This document shows, piece by piece, positions 36,053 to 45,280 of a stretch of DNA of 64,000 nt. Source of the stretch: Bacteroidota bacterium (GTDB taxonomy: Bacteria > Bacteroidota > Bacteroidia > Chitinophagales > Chitinophagaceae); the NCBI GenBank assembly GCA_013289175.1, contig JABDAN010000005.1, positions 23,016 to 87,015 of the forward strand. The letters run 5' to 3'. A program made the translations under genes and the position numbers. Under the pieces are notes generated by a model, which saw nothing but the letters and a program-made list of their open reading frames with translations, was not told the DNA's origin and did not search any database. Numbering within the stretch: the first letter of the stretch is position 1; each line of letters begins with the position of its first letter.

Positions 36053-36262
36053 CTAGCCTTGGTCAGCACTGATTTTCTCAAAGGGGAACTTCCCCTTAAT
36101 TTTTTCGTTTAAAAATCTCCCTTTGGAGGCAGCGGCTTTCATTTTCTGGTACACCGAGTCAGAAACCCCCTTGTAATCATATACGATTCCCGACCGAAAT
36201 ACAACCCGGAGAATCTTTGATGCAGGTAAGTAGCTAAAATATTGTATTACAGAGGATGGCAT
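36053..36262 (-). CDS. KTSC domain protein
   Basis: 69 residues comprising a single KTSC domain: SSVIQYFSYLPASKILRVVF, SGIVYDYKGVSDSVYQ, SKGRFLNEKIKGKFPFEKI. The domain name comes from the lysyl-tRNA-synthetase C-terminal region it resembles. The SKGRFLN..I...FPF ending is diagnostic. In many bacteria it is a stand-alone small protein with a proposed but unproven nucleic-acid-related role. It is monocistronic here. Confidence 0.88.
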   Translation of the reverse strand: MPSSVIQYFSYLPASKILRVVFRSGIVYDYKGVSDSVYQKMKAAASKGRFLNEKIKGKFPFEKISADQG

Positions 36263-36354
36263 CTGTTTCTTCCAGCGCTCAATGAAAAAACAGTGCCAGG
36301 GCCCGGAATGTTGATTTTATTCGTAAATTAGGAGTGATCTTTTCTTCATTGGTA

Positions 36355-37053
36355 ATGAAAAAACATATTACCTGCACGCTATTTTGTTTTTCGATCATAG
36401 CGATGATTTTTGCGCAGGGAAATTCATATTCAGATCTTACCAAACTGGGAACTTTATCAAGAAGTCAATTTGATCCCGGATCCATTGTTACAAGAAATCT
36501 TTATTTTGAAGGCGGTTGGGTAAAGGCAAAACTGCTGAAGGCGGATAATTCGGTGATGAGCAACGACTCTTTTCTATATAATTTTGATAAAATTGACCGG
36601 TCGCTGCTGATTACGGCGGATTTCAAAAATGTTTTCGAAATCGATCACCGGGAATTCAAAGCGATCATATTTTATGTTCATGACTCAGCTTACCTGTTCA
36701 AACACATTGATTTTATCAATGACAAGGATCTTTTTCAAATTCTGATCAATAGTAAGGATAAGTATTCTCTTTGTAAGGTTATGCGTACCAAATTGATTAA
36801 ATACTACAGCAGTATTGGTTTGCAGCCTGCCCGACTGAGCCCCCTGGATAAATATGAGGACATCATCATGTACTATATTTTTTTCCCGAGCAGAGACTAT
36901 AAAAAAATATTTTTGTTGAAAAAATCGGCAATAGAAAAGGCATTCAGGTTGGATCCGGATGGCCAAAAAGTATCTGAGTATCTGGAAGCAATAGGTAAGA
37001 AGGAACTGAGTGAAAACGATCTGATGCAGCTCATCAATTATCTTAACACCTAG
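36355..37053 (+). CDS. Exported protein of unknown function
   Basis: 232 residues from ATG at 36355, which gives a good signal peptide (KKHITCTLFCFSIIAMIFAQ); an in-frame ATG at 36334 is less likely. The mature part has a beta-rich first half (GSIVTRNLYFEGGWVKAKLL) and a helix-rich second half (YFFPSRDYKKIFLLKKSAIEKAF). I do not recognise a family, although the KxxxE pattern near the end resembles proteins that measure hydroxy-methylated or folded helices. It is convergent with the LytTR regulator gene. Confidence 0.65.
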   Translation: MKKHITCTLFCFSIIAMIFAQGNSYSDLTKLGTLSRSQFDPGSIVTRNLYFEGGWVKAKLLKADNSVMSNDSFLYNFDKIDRSLLITADFKNVFEIDHREFKAIIFYVHDSAYLFKHIDFINDKDLFQILINSKDKYSLCKVMRTKLIKYYSSIGLQPARLSPLDKYEDIIMYYIFFPSRDYKKIFLLKKSAIEKAFRLDPDGQKVSEYLEAIGKKELSENDLMQLINYLNT

Positions 37054-37061
37054 CTGAGTTA

Positions 37062-37811
37062 TCAGCCACCAATGAGTTTAAGAAAGACGTCTTTTTTTCT
37101 GCGAGACACATCGATCACATCCCCGTTACGCAAAGTAATCTGTCCACCATCACCGCGTACATATTTTGTAATGTAGTTAAGGTTTATCAGGTGTGAATGA
37201 TGTACCCGGTAAAATTTGTAATCCTGAAGGAGTTCTTCAAAGTCTTTCAGCTGCCTGGTTACAAGCATATGTCTCCCATTCAATAAGATTATTTTGGAAT
37301 AATTGGAACTCGATTCAATACGCATGATCTGATTAATTTGAATGAATTCGAGTCCGTCATTGGTAGGAATGGCAATCGGATCTTCCTGACTTTTGGGATT
37401 GGCCAGATTTTTTTTCAGTATATCGGCTCGCTCACGTGTTTTTTTCAGTGTAAATCCTGCCAATCTTTCTACGGTTTGCTGCAAGTCTTCGATTGCAACG
37501 GGTTTTACCAGGTAATCAAAGGCGCTAATACGTATGGCGTTGATGGCATAGTGATTATAAGCCGTAATAAATATGACTTCGAAATCTATTTCAGGGATCT
37601 GCTCCAGCATTTTAAATCCACTCATGCGTGGCATTTCTATATCCAGAAAAATAACATCCGGTTTATTTTGCTGAATCAGTCGGATTGCCTCTTCCGGATT
37701 TTGGGTTTGAGCGACAACTTTTACGGTCGGGCAATATTCGTGAATCTTGAACTGCAGGTTTTGCAGACTGTTTAATTCATCATCTATCAGAATAGCTTTG
37801 AGCGTTGGCAT
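37062..37811 (-). CDS. LytTR-family response regulator
   Basis: 249 residues. The receiver domain (1-125) has DDE-type acidic residues near the start (IDDELNS), the phospho-acceptor in VIFLDIEMPRMSGF (about Asp56), and KPV with the conserved Lys. The C-terminal LytTR DNA-binding domain (about 150-249) contains IMRIESSSNYSKI, FYRVHHSHLINLNYI and GDVIDVSRRKK. Its start lies inside the end of the histidine kinase gene (32-base overlap), so the pair is co-transcribed and coupled. Targets usually have LytTR direct repeats in promoters; I did not locate one. Confidence 0.94.
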   Translation of the reverse strand: MPTLKAILIDDELNSLQNLQFKIHEYCPTVKVVAQTQNPEEAIRLIQQNKPDVIFLDIEMPRMSGFKMLEQIPEIDFEVIFITAYNHYAINAIRISAFDYLVKPVAIEDLQQTVERLAGFTLKKTRERADILKKNLANPKSQEDPIAIPTNDGLEFIQINQIMRIESSSNYSKIILLNGRHMLVTRQLKDFEELLQDYKFYRVHHSHLINLNYITKYVRGDGGQITLRNGDVIDVSRRKKDVFLKLIGG

Positions 37812-39711
37812 ATGTGACAGCTTTTATGGCGAATTCTATCTTTGTCCCGGCGGGTTGTTGGTTTTCATCAAAGAGGTCCGTGATCTTAACACTGTCGGAG
37901 CCGTCGGAATGTTGATTGAAAATATTGATTCTATCCTGGGTGAGTTTCATTCCAACACTTTTATGAAAAGGTTTGTTCAGTTGATTGTAAACCCGGGACT
38001 GGTCCCTTCCGATTCCATTGTCCTGTATGGTATAGTGGATCATATTGTTCTTTAATTTGACTTGCACACAAATTTTCAGATCCGGTCGCTCGCTGGGTCC
38101 GATGCCATGGTTAATGGCATTTTCCAGGAAAGGCTGAACCAGCAGTGCTGGTACGTGAAATTCGCCATGCAAAAGCTGGGGATCCATGGTACAACAATAA
38201 ACAAATTTGTTGTTGAAGCGCAGCTGTTCCAGGTCGATGTATAGTTGCAAGGAGCTGATATCCTTATTGATTTCAATGAACTCATTGATGCTGCTGTCTA
38301 GTATGGTCCGAATAAAACGTGCGAATTTATTGAGGTAGTCAGAGGCGAGTTTTTTCTCGTTCTGCATGATAAAATTTTCGATACTATTCAGGCTGTTAAA
38401 AAAAAAGTGCGGATTCATTTGAGCCTGAAGGGCCTGCATTTCCGTTTCGGCTATTTTTTGCCTGTACTGGGATTCGTTGCGGAGTTTTTTTGTCTGGAAG
38501 GACTTGTAAAGTAAAACAGCCACGAAAAGAAGAAGGAAGAAACCAACACCACTCAGGACCAGCAAGATGTTTTTAAATTCCAACTGTTTTCGCTGGGCCT
38601 CAGTGAGTTGTTTGAGCGTATTGTATTCCAGTTCTTTTTTTTTGACCGTCCATTCCGATTCGGTTACGATGACATCCCGACGGTTATTTTCGGAGAACAG
38701 GGAATCCCGGATAGATTTAAACATCTTAAAATAATACAAGGATGAATCCTTGTTTTTCAGGTCGTCATATACAGAGGACAGGGCATCTGCCGCCTGGGAG
38801 CGGCCCTCTGCAAAATGAGTTTGTGTTGCCAGTTGGAGGGCCCGGGTCAGAAGCACCGTTTTGTCGTGGTCGGTAATATGTTTTAAATATTTGGCCTGCG
38901 CCAGATAGGCCTGGTATTCATTTCTGATGTCTCCATTTTTTCTGGCTACCTCAATAGCCTTGTTAAAATAATAACCGGCTGAATCCGTCTGGTTGTTGAT
39001 CGCAAATAATTTCCCATAACCATTATAGAACTGGGACAAAACATAAGGTTCTTTGGTCCGGAGGGCAAAGGGCATGCCGGTGTCCAAATTTTTTTTTGCA
39101 TCACTGAACAATCCCTGTTCCAGATCACATCGGTGAAGGAGCTCATAATTTATGGCTACGCCGTGCCAGGCATTCAACTGCATATTTATCCCGATGGCTT
39201 CCGTCGCATATTTACGGCACTTTGCGTATTCCCGCAGGGATGCAAAATTCTCTCCAATGTTATTGAGTCCGACTGCCTCTAATCGCTTCGATCCACAGGA
39301 TCTGGCCAGGTCAATGGCTTTAAAATAGGCTGTATTGCTTTGTTCAAAATTGCCTCCCGAAGAGAACAAAATTCCCAGATTGATGTCTGCCAGGGCCATA
39401 CCATACGTAAAATGAAGGGAGTCGCTTAGAAATGCTACTCTTTGATAATAGGCAAAGGATTTGTCCACATCTGTTTCACTCAACATATAACTGAGGTGGT
39501 GAAGCACGTGAATTTTCAGCGAATCATTCGGCGTATACTCGTTCAGCCATTGGGTCAGGCTGTCTACTTCATTTTTCTGGGCCTGAATAAACCGGGGAAG
39601 GACAACCAAAAAAAAGATAAAAAAAAGGGCACGGAAGGGTTGGAGGTTAGGGGTTATATAATTCTTTAATTTTTTTCCCTTTGACGGGTTATTCTTGTAA
39701 TCAGCAATCAT
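37780..39711 (-). CDS. LytS-like histidine kinase with TPR sensor region
   Basis: 643 residues: an N-terminal hydrophobic/signal-like segment (FRALFFIFFLVVLPRF), about eight TPR-like helical repeats (about 50-360, including YFNKAIEVARKNGDIRNEYQAY), one transmembrane helix (about 385-405, LVLSGVGFFLLLFVAVLLY), a coiled linker, and a His_kinase (PF06580-type) domain with NPHFFFNSLNSIENF (His acceptor), QPFLENAINHG and DNGIGRD. It is the partner of the downstream LytTR regulator, which its 3' end overlaps. TPR-sensing LytS-type kinases are common in Bacteroidota; the stimulus is unknown. Confidence 0.93.
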   Translation of the reverse strand: MIADYKNNPSKGKKLKNYITPNLQPFRALFFIFFLVVLPRFIQAQKNEVDSLTQWLNEYTPNDSLKIHVLHHLSYMLSETDVDKSFAYYQRVAFLSDSLHFTYGMALADINLGILFSSGGNFEQSNTAYFKAIDLARSCGSKRLEAVGLNNIGENFASLREYAKCRKYATEAIGINMQLNAWHGVAINYELLHRCDLEQGLFSDAKKNLDTGMPFALRTKEPYVLSQFYNGYGKLFAINNQTDSAGYYFNKAIEVARKNGDIRNEYQAYLAQAKYLKHITDHDKTVLLTRALQLATQTHFAEGRSQAADALSSVYDDLKNKDSSLYYFKMFKSIRDSLFSENNRRDVIVTESEWTVKKKELEYNTLKQLTEAQRKQLEFKNILLVLSGVGFFLLLFVAVLLYKSFQTKKLRNESQYRQKIAETEMQALQAQMNPHFFFNSLNSIENFIMQNEKKLASDYLNKFARFIRTILDSSINEFIEINKDISSLQLYIDLEQLRFNNKFVYCCTMDPQLLHGEFHVPALLVQPFLENAINHGIGPSERPDLKICVQVKLKNNMIHYTIQDNGIGRDQSRVYNQLNKPFHKSVGMKLTQDRINIFNQHSDGSDSVKITDLFDENQQPAGTKIEFAIKAVTYANAQSYSDR

Positions 39712-39742
39712 TAACAGCTTAGATTTTTTCTAAGGTAAACAA

Positions 39743-40801
39743 TTATGTATTTGCTTTTTGCATCAAAGCCTGCGGTGTCCGGGCCATGATCCACATGTCA
39801 TAAAGCAAATTGGACTTGTCAGCATAATCTATATCCAGGTTAATTCTCTCAAGGTCGGACATAATGGACTGGCCTCTTTTTTTTATTTGCCAGAGGCCTG
39901 TAATGCCTGCGGGTGCCAGAAATCTTTTGGCAAGCACATCGGTGGTAAGTGTTTCGGCTTCGTACAAGGGTAAAGGGCGATTGCCGACCAGGGACATGTT
40001 CCCCATGAGGACGTTCAACAACTGTGGCAGTTCGTCCAAACTGGTATTTCTTAGAAACTTTCCTACGCGGGTGATACGTGGGTCATTTTCAATTTTGAAA
40101 AACCGCACCAATTCTGAGTCCCGGTATTGGTTTAAGTGGGCAAATTTGTTTCTGCATTGATCGGCACCCGTAAACATCGTTCTGAATTTGTAGAAATCAA
40201 ATATGCGATATCCCTTTCCGGCTCTTTGGGAAATGTAGAAAATTTTGCCACGGGACTCCATCCGAATCGCACACGCGATACATAAAAAGACCGGGGTGAG
40301 AAAAACGAGTGCCGTAAAGCTTACCAGTATGTCGAAGCTTCTCTTTAAAAACCCTTGAAGGGTTTTGGGTAACCGGACCCGGAGGGTTTCTCTTTCCGGT
40401 TCATGGTGACCTTTTTTGAACTTTTGCAGAAAACGGATTTTTGTAGCCAAACAGTCTTCATCCCATTCTTTTAGGTTGAGGAGATCATCTACCGATTGAT
40501 GGCAGACGAAAAGGTCGTTTTCCCGGAGGGTTAAGTTGTCCGCATGAATTATAAAAGGTATGTGGCTGAGACCTTCCTGTTTGGATAAGATACGGGCCCA
40601 TTGTCTGACAGCTGCCAATCCGAACGCCGATTCGCAACATATCACCTCCGGCTGGAGTGTATTTTCCCGGCTGAGGGCAGCCATCACCTCCTCAAGATTG
40701 CAGGAAGCATAACCGTGCTTATAAATACTGACCAGTTTTGTAATGTTTGCACGATCGTCGCCGATATAGTAGAAGCCCGTCATGCTTTCCCGCAATTTCA
40801 T
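39743..40801 (-). CDS. Sugar transferase with N-terminal degenerate receiver-like domain
   Basis: 352 residues. The C-terminal 200 residues form a bacterial sugar transferase (PF02397 type). Its membrane hairpin is FDILVSFTALVFLTPVFLCIACAI. FYKFRTM, RVGKFLRNTSLDELPQLLNVL, NMSLVGNRPLP and PAGITGLWQI follow. Such enzymes load the first sugar phosphate onto undecaprenyl phosphate. The first 125 residues look like a receiver fold (FYYIGDD, EVICCESAF, HIPFIIHADN). However, the phospho-acceptor Asp is replaced by Glu, and the Thr/Ser and Lys positions are not convincing, so it is probably a pseudo-receiver. It lies 32 bases upstream of the kinase gene on the same strand, which may indicate regulated polysaccharide initiation. 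Confidence 0.9.
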   Translation of the reverse strand: MKLRESMTGFYYIGDDRANITKLVSIYKHGYASCNLEEVMAALSRENTLQPEVICCESAFGLAAVRQWARILSKQEGLSHIPFIIHADNLTLRENDLFVCHQSVDDLLNLKEWDEDCLATKIRFLQKFKKGHHEPERETLRVRLPKTLQGFLKRSFDILVSFTALVFLTPVFLCIACAIRMESRGKIFYISQRAGKGYRIFDFYKFRTMFTGADQCRNKFAHLNQYRDSELVRFFKIENDPRITRVGKFLRNTSLDELPQLLNVLMGNMSLVGNRPLPLYEAETLTTDVLAKRFLAPAGITGLWQIKKRGQSIMSDLERINLDIDYADKSNLLYDMWIMARTPQALMQKANT

Positions 40802-40910
40802 AGAAGAGGTTTAATGGTAATGATATTCAACACGTGCGACTTGAATACGATACCAAATTAAACCGATAGCATGCGGGAAAAAAGCGGGAATGTGTAACCT
40901 GCTCAATTGA

Positions 40911-41771
40911 TCATGTAACTGGCGGGTAGGCCACAACTTCTTGGCGGGACACCCCCAAACCGTCTATTCCCAGCTCAACGATGTCACCTGCTGTAAGATA
41001 CAAGGGCGGTTTCATGCCCAGGCCCACCCCGGCCGGTGTTCCGGTTGAGATGATGTCTCCGGGAAGCAGAGTCATAAACTGACTGACATAAGAGATCAGG
41101 TATGGAACTTTAAAAATCATATTGGATGTGTTGCCCTCCTGCATCTTTTTGCCATTCACTGTCAGCCAGAGCCCAAGATGGTCCGTATCGGGCAATTCAT
41201 CCGGAGTGGCCAAAAAAGGTCCCAGCGGAGCAAAATGATCGCAGCCCTTGCCTTTGTCCCAGGTGCCACCCCTTTCGATCTGAAACTCCCGCTCACTCAC
41301 ATCGTTGTGCAGGCAATAGCCCGCGACATATTCCAGGGCTCTTTCCTCCGGGACATAGGATGCCTTTTTTTTGATGACAATCGCCAATTCAACCTCCCAG
41401 TCAGTCTTTTTAGAATTTTTGGGGATGATAATGTGATCAAAAGGGCCACAAAGGGCCGTGGTGGCCTTCAGGAAAATTACGGGTTCCGCCGGAGGCTGGG
41501 CCTTGGTTTCGCGGGCATGATCCACGTAGTTCAAGCCAATACACACCAGTTTGGAAGGCCTGGCTACGGGAGAAGCCAGTAAAACCGGGGAATGAATGGC
41601 AGGAAGCTTACCGGGGTGGTTGGCCAGAAATGATACCAGGCGGTCCAGACCCCCGGTTTCAAAAAAAGCCTCATTGAAATCTTCGCCGAAGGAGCTCAGG
41701 TCATAAAATTGTCCTTCGATGATGATGCCGGGTAGGGTTTTTTGGCCCTTTCTCCACCTGATTAGTTTCAT
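40911..41771 (-). CDS. Fumarylacetoacetate hydrolase family protein
   Basis: 286 residues from ATG at 41771; the longer frame to 41813 is unlikely because it adds an unrelated segment. The pattern CIGLNYVDHARE, PVIFLKATTALCGP, DWEVELAIVI, GYCLHNDVSEREFQ and TGTPAGVGLG is the core of the FAH superfamily, with metal-binding acidic residues in DWEVE and the downstream D. Members hydrolyse fumarylpyruvate or acylpyruvates or act as dehydratases in sugar-acid or aromatic degradation. The substrate is not determined. It is divergent from the next small gene with only a short gap. Confidence 0.9.
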   Translation of the reverse strand: MKLIRWRKGQKTLPGIIIEGQFYDLSSFGEDFNEAFFETGGLDRLVSFLANHPGKLPAIHSPVLLASPVARPSKLVCIGLNYVDHARETKAQPPAEPVIFLKATTALCGPFDHIIIPKNSKKTDWEVELAIVIKKKASYVPEERALEYVAGYCLHNDVSEREFQIERGGTWDKGKGCDHFAPLGPFLATPDELPDTDHLGLWLTVNGKKMQEGNTSNMIFKVPYLISYVSQFMTLLPGDIISTGTPAGVGLGMKPPLYLTAGDIVELGIDGLGVSRQEVVAYPPVT

Positions 41772-41854
41772 TTGACATGTATTTTCAATCCAGGAGTAAG
41801 GTAAATAAATCACCCGGGAATGGTTATATTTACCAGAATCTAAACATTGTTACT

Positions 41855-42244
41855 GTGGCACCAAAATCAAAAACAGCAGTTCAGGCCGTGAAAACAGCGC
41901 CAGAAACCGCTAAACCAGAAGCAAAAGTGCCGGTTAAGCGCAAATCTCCTCAGAAGATCTCCGTTACCAAGATATTCCATGAAAAGGAGGTTCCCATGGC
42001 ACAGATCGAAAAGACCAATGTGGATCACCATATGGCAAAAAAATACCTGACCAAGTACCTGGACAGAGATCCTACGGAGGCCGATATTGACAAAGCGACC
42101 ATTATCAAAAAATCTGATTCCATCAGTTATTTAAAATATGGCGGAAAACTCCTTGGAACCATGACCAAGACCATCTATCAGACCGCCGAGCAAAAAAAAG
42201 CCGGAAAGGGTATAGGGGTAAAAATGGAGTTCAAACCCAAATAG
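41855..42244 (+). CDS. Small basic protein, unknown function
   Basis: 129 residues if started at GTG 41855 (V..APKSKTAVQ). An in-frame ATG at 41777 lies only six bases from the divergent FAH start and leaves no room for a promoter. The first third is Lys/Ala/Pro-rich (KTAPETAKPEAKVPVKRKSPQK), and the remainder is a compact helix-plus-strand region (HHMAKKYLTKYLDRDPTEADID, SYLKYGGKLLGTMTKTIYQT). I do not recognise a family. Nucleic-acid-binding is a guess from the charge only. Confidence 0.5.
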   Translation: MAPKSKTAVQAVKTAPETAKPEAKVPVKRKSPQKISVTKIFHEKEVPMAQIEKTNVDHHMAKKYLTKYLDRDPTEADIDKATIIKKSDSISYLKYGGKLLGTMTKTIYQTAEQKKAGKGIGVKMEFKPK

Positions 42245-42246
42245 AC

Positions 42247-43167
42247 TCAATACCTGCTTTTTTGCTGGACCTGTGACCATTCATATTTCTCGGCATGTGC
42301 TGCCGGCTGGATGGGTTTATTGTACAACGCTGCCCACACTTTTGTAAAACAGGCCCCATAGTAGAAAATAAAAGAAGAATAAAAAACAAAGAGCAGGAGC
42401 AGAACGGAGGATGTACTCGCACCATAAATGGTTTTCATACTGCTATAAGTTAACAACCATTGGAGAATTATTTTCCCCAGGGTAAACAACAATCCGGTAA
42501 ATGTTGCGCCCGCCAGAACCGTCTTCCACGAAGGTCGGGCGTCGGGTAAAAATTTAAACAGAAGGGAAAACCAAATCGTTACCAAAATAAAGGAAACAAC
42601 TTGCCGAAGGAAATAGACAAGCTGAATTCCTTGAACAGCCTGGGTATTGGAATCGCGACGAACAAAGGCCAGTCCGCCTTCAAAGACCAAAACCACCATA
42701 AACAGCATGCCGGCAATCATGATTACCAGAAATGCCTTCATCCGGTTCAGCATCTCAAACTTAAATCCCGTCGGCCGGACCGTTCGGATATTCCATAGTT
42801 GATTTAACGAGTCTTTAATGACTTTTATAAGTGTAGTAGCCACAAAAATCAAAAAAAGAAATCCAAACGTCGCTTCATACCAGTTTCTGAAAAGCAAACG
42901 AACGTTGAAAAGGATCTCGCGCAATTCCCCGGCAGTGTTTTTTCCTACCACTTGACCCAGGTTATGAAAAAGTTGGCGCGCCATAAATCGGGGGGTCAAC
43001 ACCAGTCCGAACACCTGAATTAAAATTAACAAAACAGCAGGTAGGGCAAATGTTGTAAAAAATGCCGTCGCCCCTGCCATACGCAAAGGATCATTGAGCT
43101 TGAATTCTTCCAGCGCGTCGCCAAATAGTTTCAGAATTTTTGTCTTTTTTTTGGGAAAAGCCTTCAT
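42247..43167 (-). CDS. YihY/BrkB family membrane protein
   Basis: 306 residues with six transmembrane helices (first at about residues 30-50, FFTTFALPAVLLILIQVFGLVL). DPLRMAGATAFFTTFALP, RNWYEATFGFLFLIFVATTLI and YGASTSSVLLLLFVFYSSFIFYYGACFTKVW are conserved blocks of the YihY/BrkB family. The function is unresolved: once linked to RNase BN by mistake, now thought to be an envelope transporter or scaffold. The gene is monocistronic; the small protein gene on the opposite strand ends two bases away. Confidence 0.9.
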   Translation of the reverse strand: MKAFPKKKTKILKLFGDALEEFKLNDPLRMAGATAFFTTFALPAVLLILIQVFGLVLTPRFMARQLFHNLGQVVGKNTAGELREILFNVRLLFRNWYEATFGFLFLIFVATTLIKVIKDSLNQLWNIRTVRPTGFKFEMLNRMKAFLVIMIAGMLFMVVLVFEGGLAFVRRDSNTQAVQGIQLVYFLRQVVSFILVTIWFSLLFKFLPDARPSWKTVLAGATFTGLLFTLGKIILQWLLTYSSMKTIYGASTSSVLLLLFVFYSSFIFYYGACFTKVWAALYNKPIQPAAHAEKYEWSQVQQKSRY

Positions 43168-43341
43168 GGAGTTGTGAAATTAGGCAGGGCACCTGGGCTC
43201 GGCTCAGGACCTGCCCCCTAAGTTAGGCAAGTAATTTAGGTTTACACCGGGATCTCTACCCAGGTGGTTGGAAAAGGTCTCTGATGGATCTGCATGCCAA
43301 GGCACAGAATTTGAAGCGTTGCCGTATTAAATTGATCTATT

Positions 43342-43533
43342 ATGAAACAAACAAACCAGGATCAGGATACCAAACACCAGGGGAATTCTGACCAGCAAAA
43401 AAAGACGGGAGCCATGCAGAACGGAAAAAACGAAAATCCGCAACAACATGGTCGTTCTACCCAGGATAGTAACAAGCAAAGTGGAAACAAATCATCAGAT
43501 TGGCAAAAAGATAAACAGTCCAATAAAAAATAG
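43342..43533 (+). CDS. Small Gln/Asn/Lys-rich protein, unknown function
   Basis: 63 residues without hydrophobic segments, dominated by Gln, Asn, Lys and Ser (KQTNQDQDTKHQGNSDQQ). It is predicted to be disordered. Such low-complexity proteins in Bacteroidota and other bacteria may be stress-related. The frame is intact and is followed 16 bases later by a strong terminator, which supports expression. I cannot assign a function. Confidence 0.5.
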   Translation: MKQTNQDQDTKHQGNSDQQKKTGAMQNGKNENPQQHGRSTQDSNKQSGNKSSDWQKDKQSNKK

Positions 43534-43549
43534 CAAGCGGAATGCATCT

Positions 43550-43587
43550 AGTAAAACCTGCCCCTCCAGGCAGGTTTTACTTTTTTT
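43550..43587 (+). terminator. Strong rho-independent terminator
   Basis: A 13-bp perfect stem (AGTAAAACCTGCC / GGCAGGTTTTACT) with a 6-nt loop is followed by TTTTTT. It is the most stable-looking hairpin in the window and ends the small Gln-rich gene. Confidence 0.93.
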
Positions 43588-43816
43588 ATGATAATCTGAT
43601 TATGAACTGTATACGGACGTCACATCAGCTTAATTTAATTTAAGGAGCCTTTGGTTTTATCCTTTTTTTGGGTAAATTTTATGATTAAAATCATTAATTT
43701 TGCAGCCCGAAAATAAAAAGTCCTTCGCAATACATGTCATTTTGACGTTTATAGCCAATGACCAGAATCGACGGCGAGCAGATATTATCTGATCGAATAT
43801 CATAATCATTTCTGTC

Positions 43817-45280
43817 ATGACGGATTTCCCCGAAAATAACAAGAGCCCTAGATCACTCAATCATTTCAATCTGGAAGAAAGGCGTATTAACAAATCCGAT
43901 TTGTCCGATTTGATCATCAATAACCTGCCCGGTATTTTTTATCTCTTGGACGAGTCCGGTAGAAATATTCGCTGGAATAAAAATTTCGAAATCATATCCG
44001 AATACAGCAACGAGGAAATTGAAAAAATGCATCCGATTGATTTCTTCGACGAACGAGACCATGATCAAATAAAAGCCGCCATCCGCAAAGTTTTTGAGGA
44101 GGGATTTCATGAAGTGGAGATGGAAATTGTCACCAAGACGGGCAAGCGGTTGCTCTTTCATCTGAATGGGACAACTGTAAAATACGAAGGCAAACCCTGT
44201 CTTCTGGGCTCGGGTATTGACCTGTCTGCAAGGCATGAAGCCCAAAGGGGAGAAAAAGAAAATGATAAAAAATACCGGTCTTTATTTGAACAAGCATCTG
44301 ACCCCATTCTTATAACAGATTTCGAAGGGAATTTTACGGACGTGAACGGAAGTTTATGCAAACTGTTTGGCTACAGCAAACGGGAACTTTTGCGGATGAA
44401 TATTCGTTCCTTGGTTTGTCCGTTCCAATTGAAGGAAAGACCCCTGCGCAACGACCTGTTGATGAAGGGTAAACATATTTTTAGTGATCGAATCATGATT
44501 CATAAAAATGGCACCCTGATTGAAACAGAGGCCAACCTGAAGAAATTTGGGGAAGACCGGATCATGGCTATTGTACGGGATGTTACCGAAATGCGCCGGA
44601 TGCAACGGGAGATGGAGCATGAACGATTGGAACTAAAGGTGCAGGAACAAAAAAAGATCACCCGGGCTGTTATCAAGGCCCAGGAAAGGGAAAGGAATAT
44701 CATCGGAAAAGAATTGCACGACAATGTCAGTCAGCTGCTGTCCAATACCAGGATGTGCCTAAGCACGGCAAAACAGACACCGGCCGGGAAAAAGGATTTT
44801 GTAACCAAGTCCCTTCGCCTCATCGATGCAACCATTTTTGAAATCCGGGTGCTGAGCAAGAAACATGTGACGCCTTTGAAGGGCTTTGATTTAAAGGAAC
44901 AAATTGAATCCCTGATTAAAATAATGGAAGAAGGGATCGGATTTAAGATATCCTTGGACTACGATATACCCGATCAACCTGAAGTATCGGATGATTTAAA
45001 GCTGAATATTTATCGTATTATTCAAGAACAATTGAATAATGTATATAAACATGCTTCAGCTTCCAAGGTTCAGATCAAGATGCAACTAAAAAAGGAAAAG
45101 ATTTATATGTCTTTACACGACAACGGCATCGGGTTCGAAATTGGCCTTAAGAAAAGCGGGGTCGGAATCGTCAATATCGTGAACCGGGTGGAATCATTCA
45201 ACGGGGAAGTAAAGTTTGAATCCAATGCCCAGGCTGGTAGCAAACTGGAATTCTTCATTCCATTGTCTTTTCAACCCTAG
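43817..45280 (+). CDS. PAS-domain sensor histidine kinase (NarL-type kinase)
   Basis: 487 residues. Two PAS domains are visible: about 30-145 (LPGIFYLLDESGRNIRWNKNFE, EFHEVEMEIVT-like) and about 155-265 (DPILITDFEGNFTDVNGSLCKLFGYS). A coiled linker leads to a HisKA_3-like dimerisation site with GKELHDNVSQLLSNTRMCLS and an ATPase with NVYKHASASKVQI, DNGIGFEIG and GVGIVNIVNRVESFNG. It is soluble, with no transmembrane helix. Such kinases work with LuxR-type response regulators, none of which lies nearby. Confidence 0.92.
   Translation: MTDFPENNKSPRSLNHFNLEERRINKSDLSDLIINNLPGIFYLLDESGRNIRWNKNFEIISEYSNEEIEKMHPIDFFDERDHDQIKAAIRKVFEEGFHEVEMEIVTKTGKRLLFHLNGTTVKYEGKPCLLGSGIDLSARHEAQRGEKENDKKYRSLFEQASDPILITDFEGNFTDVNGSLCKLFGYSKRELLRMNIRSLVCPFQLKERPLRNDLLMKGKHIFSDRIMIHKNGTLIETEANLKKFGEDRIMAIVRDVTEMRRMQREMEHERLELKVQEQKKITRAVIKAQERERNIIGKELHDNVSQLLSNTRMCLSTAKQTPAGKKDFVTKSLRLIDATIFEIRVLSKKHVTPLKGFDLKEQIESLIKIMEEGIGFKISLDYDIPDQPEVSDDLKLNIYRIIQEQLNNVYKHASASKVQIKMQLKKEKIYMSLHDNGIGFEIGLKKSGVGIVNIVNRVESFNGEVKFESNAQAGSKLEFFIPLSFQP

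Noticed and set aside
42601-42798. 65-codon plus-strand frame inside the YihY gene
   Set aside because: Antisense shadow of a well-supported membrane protein gene.
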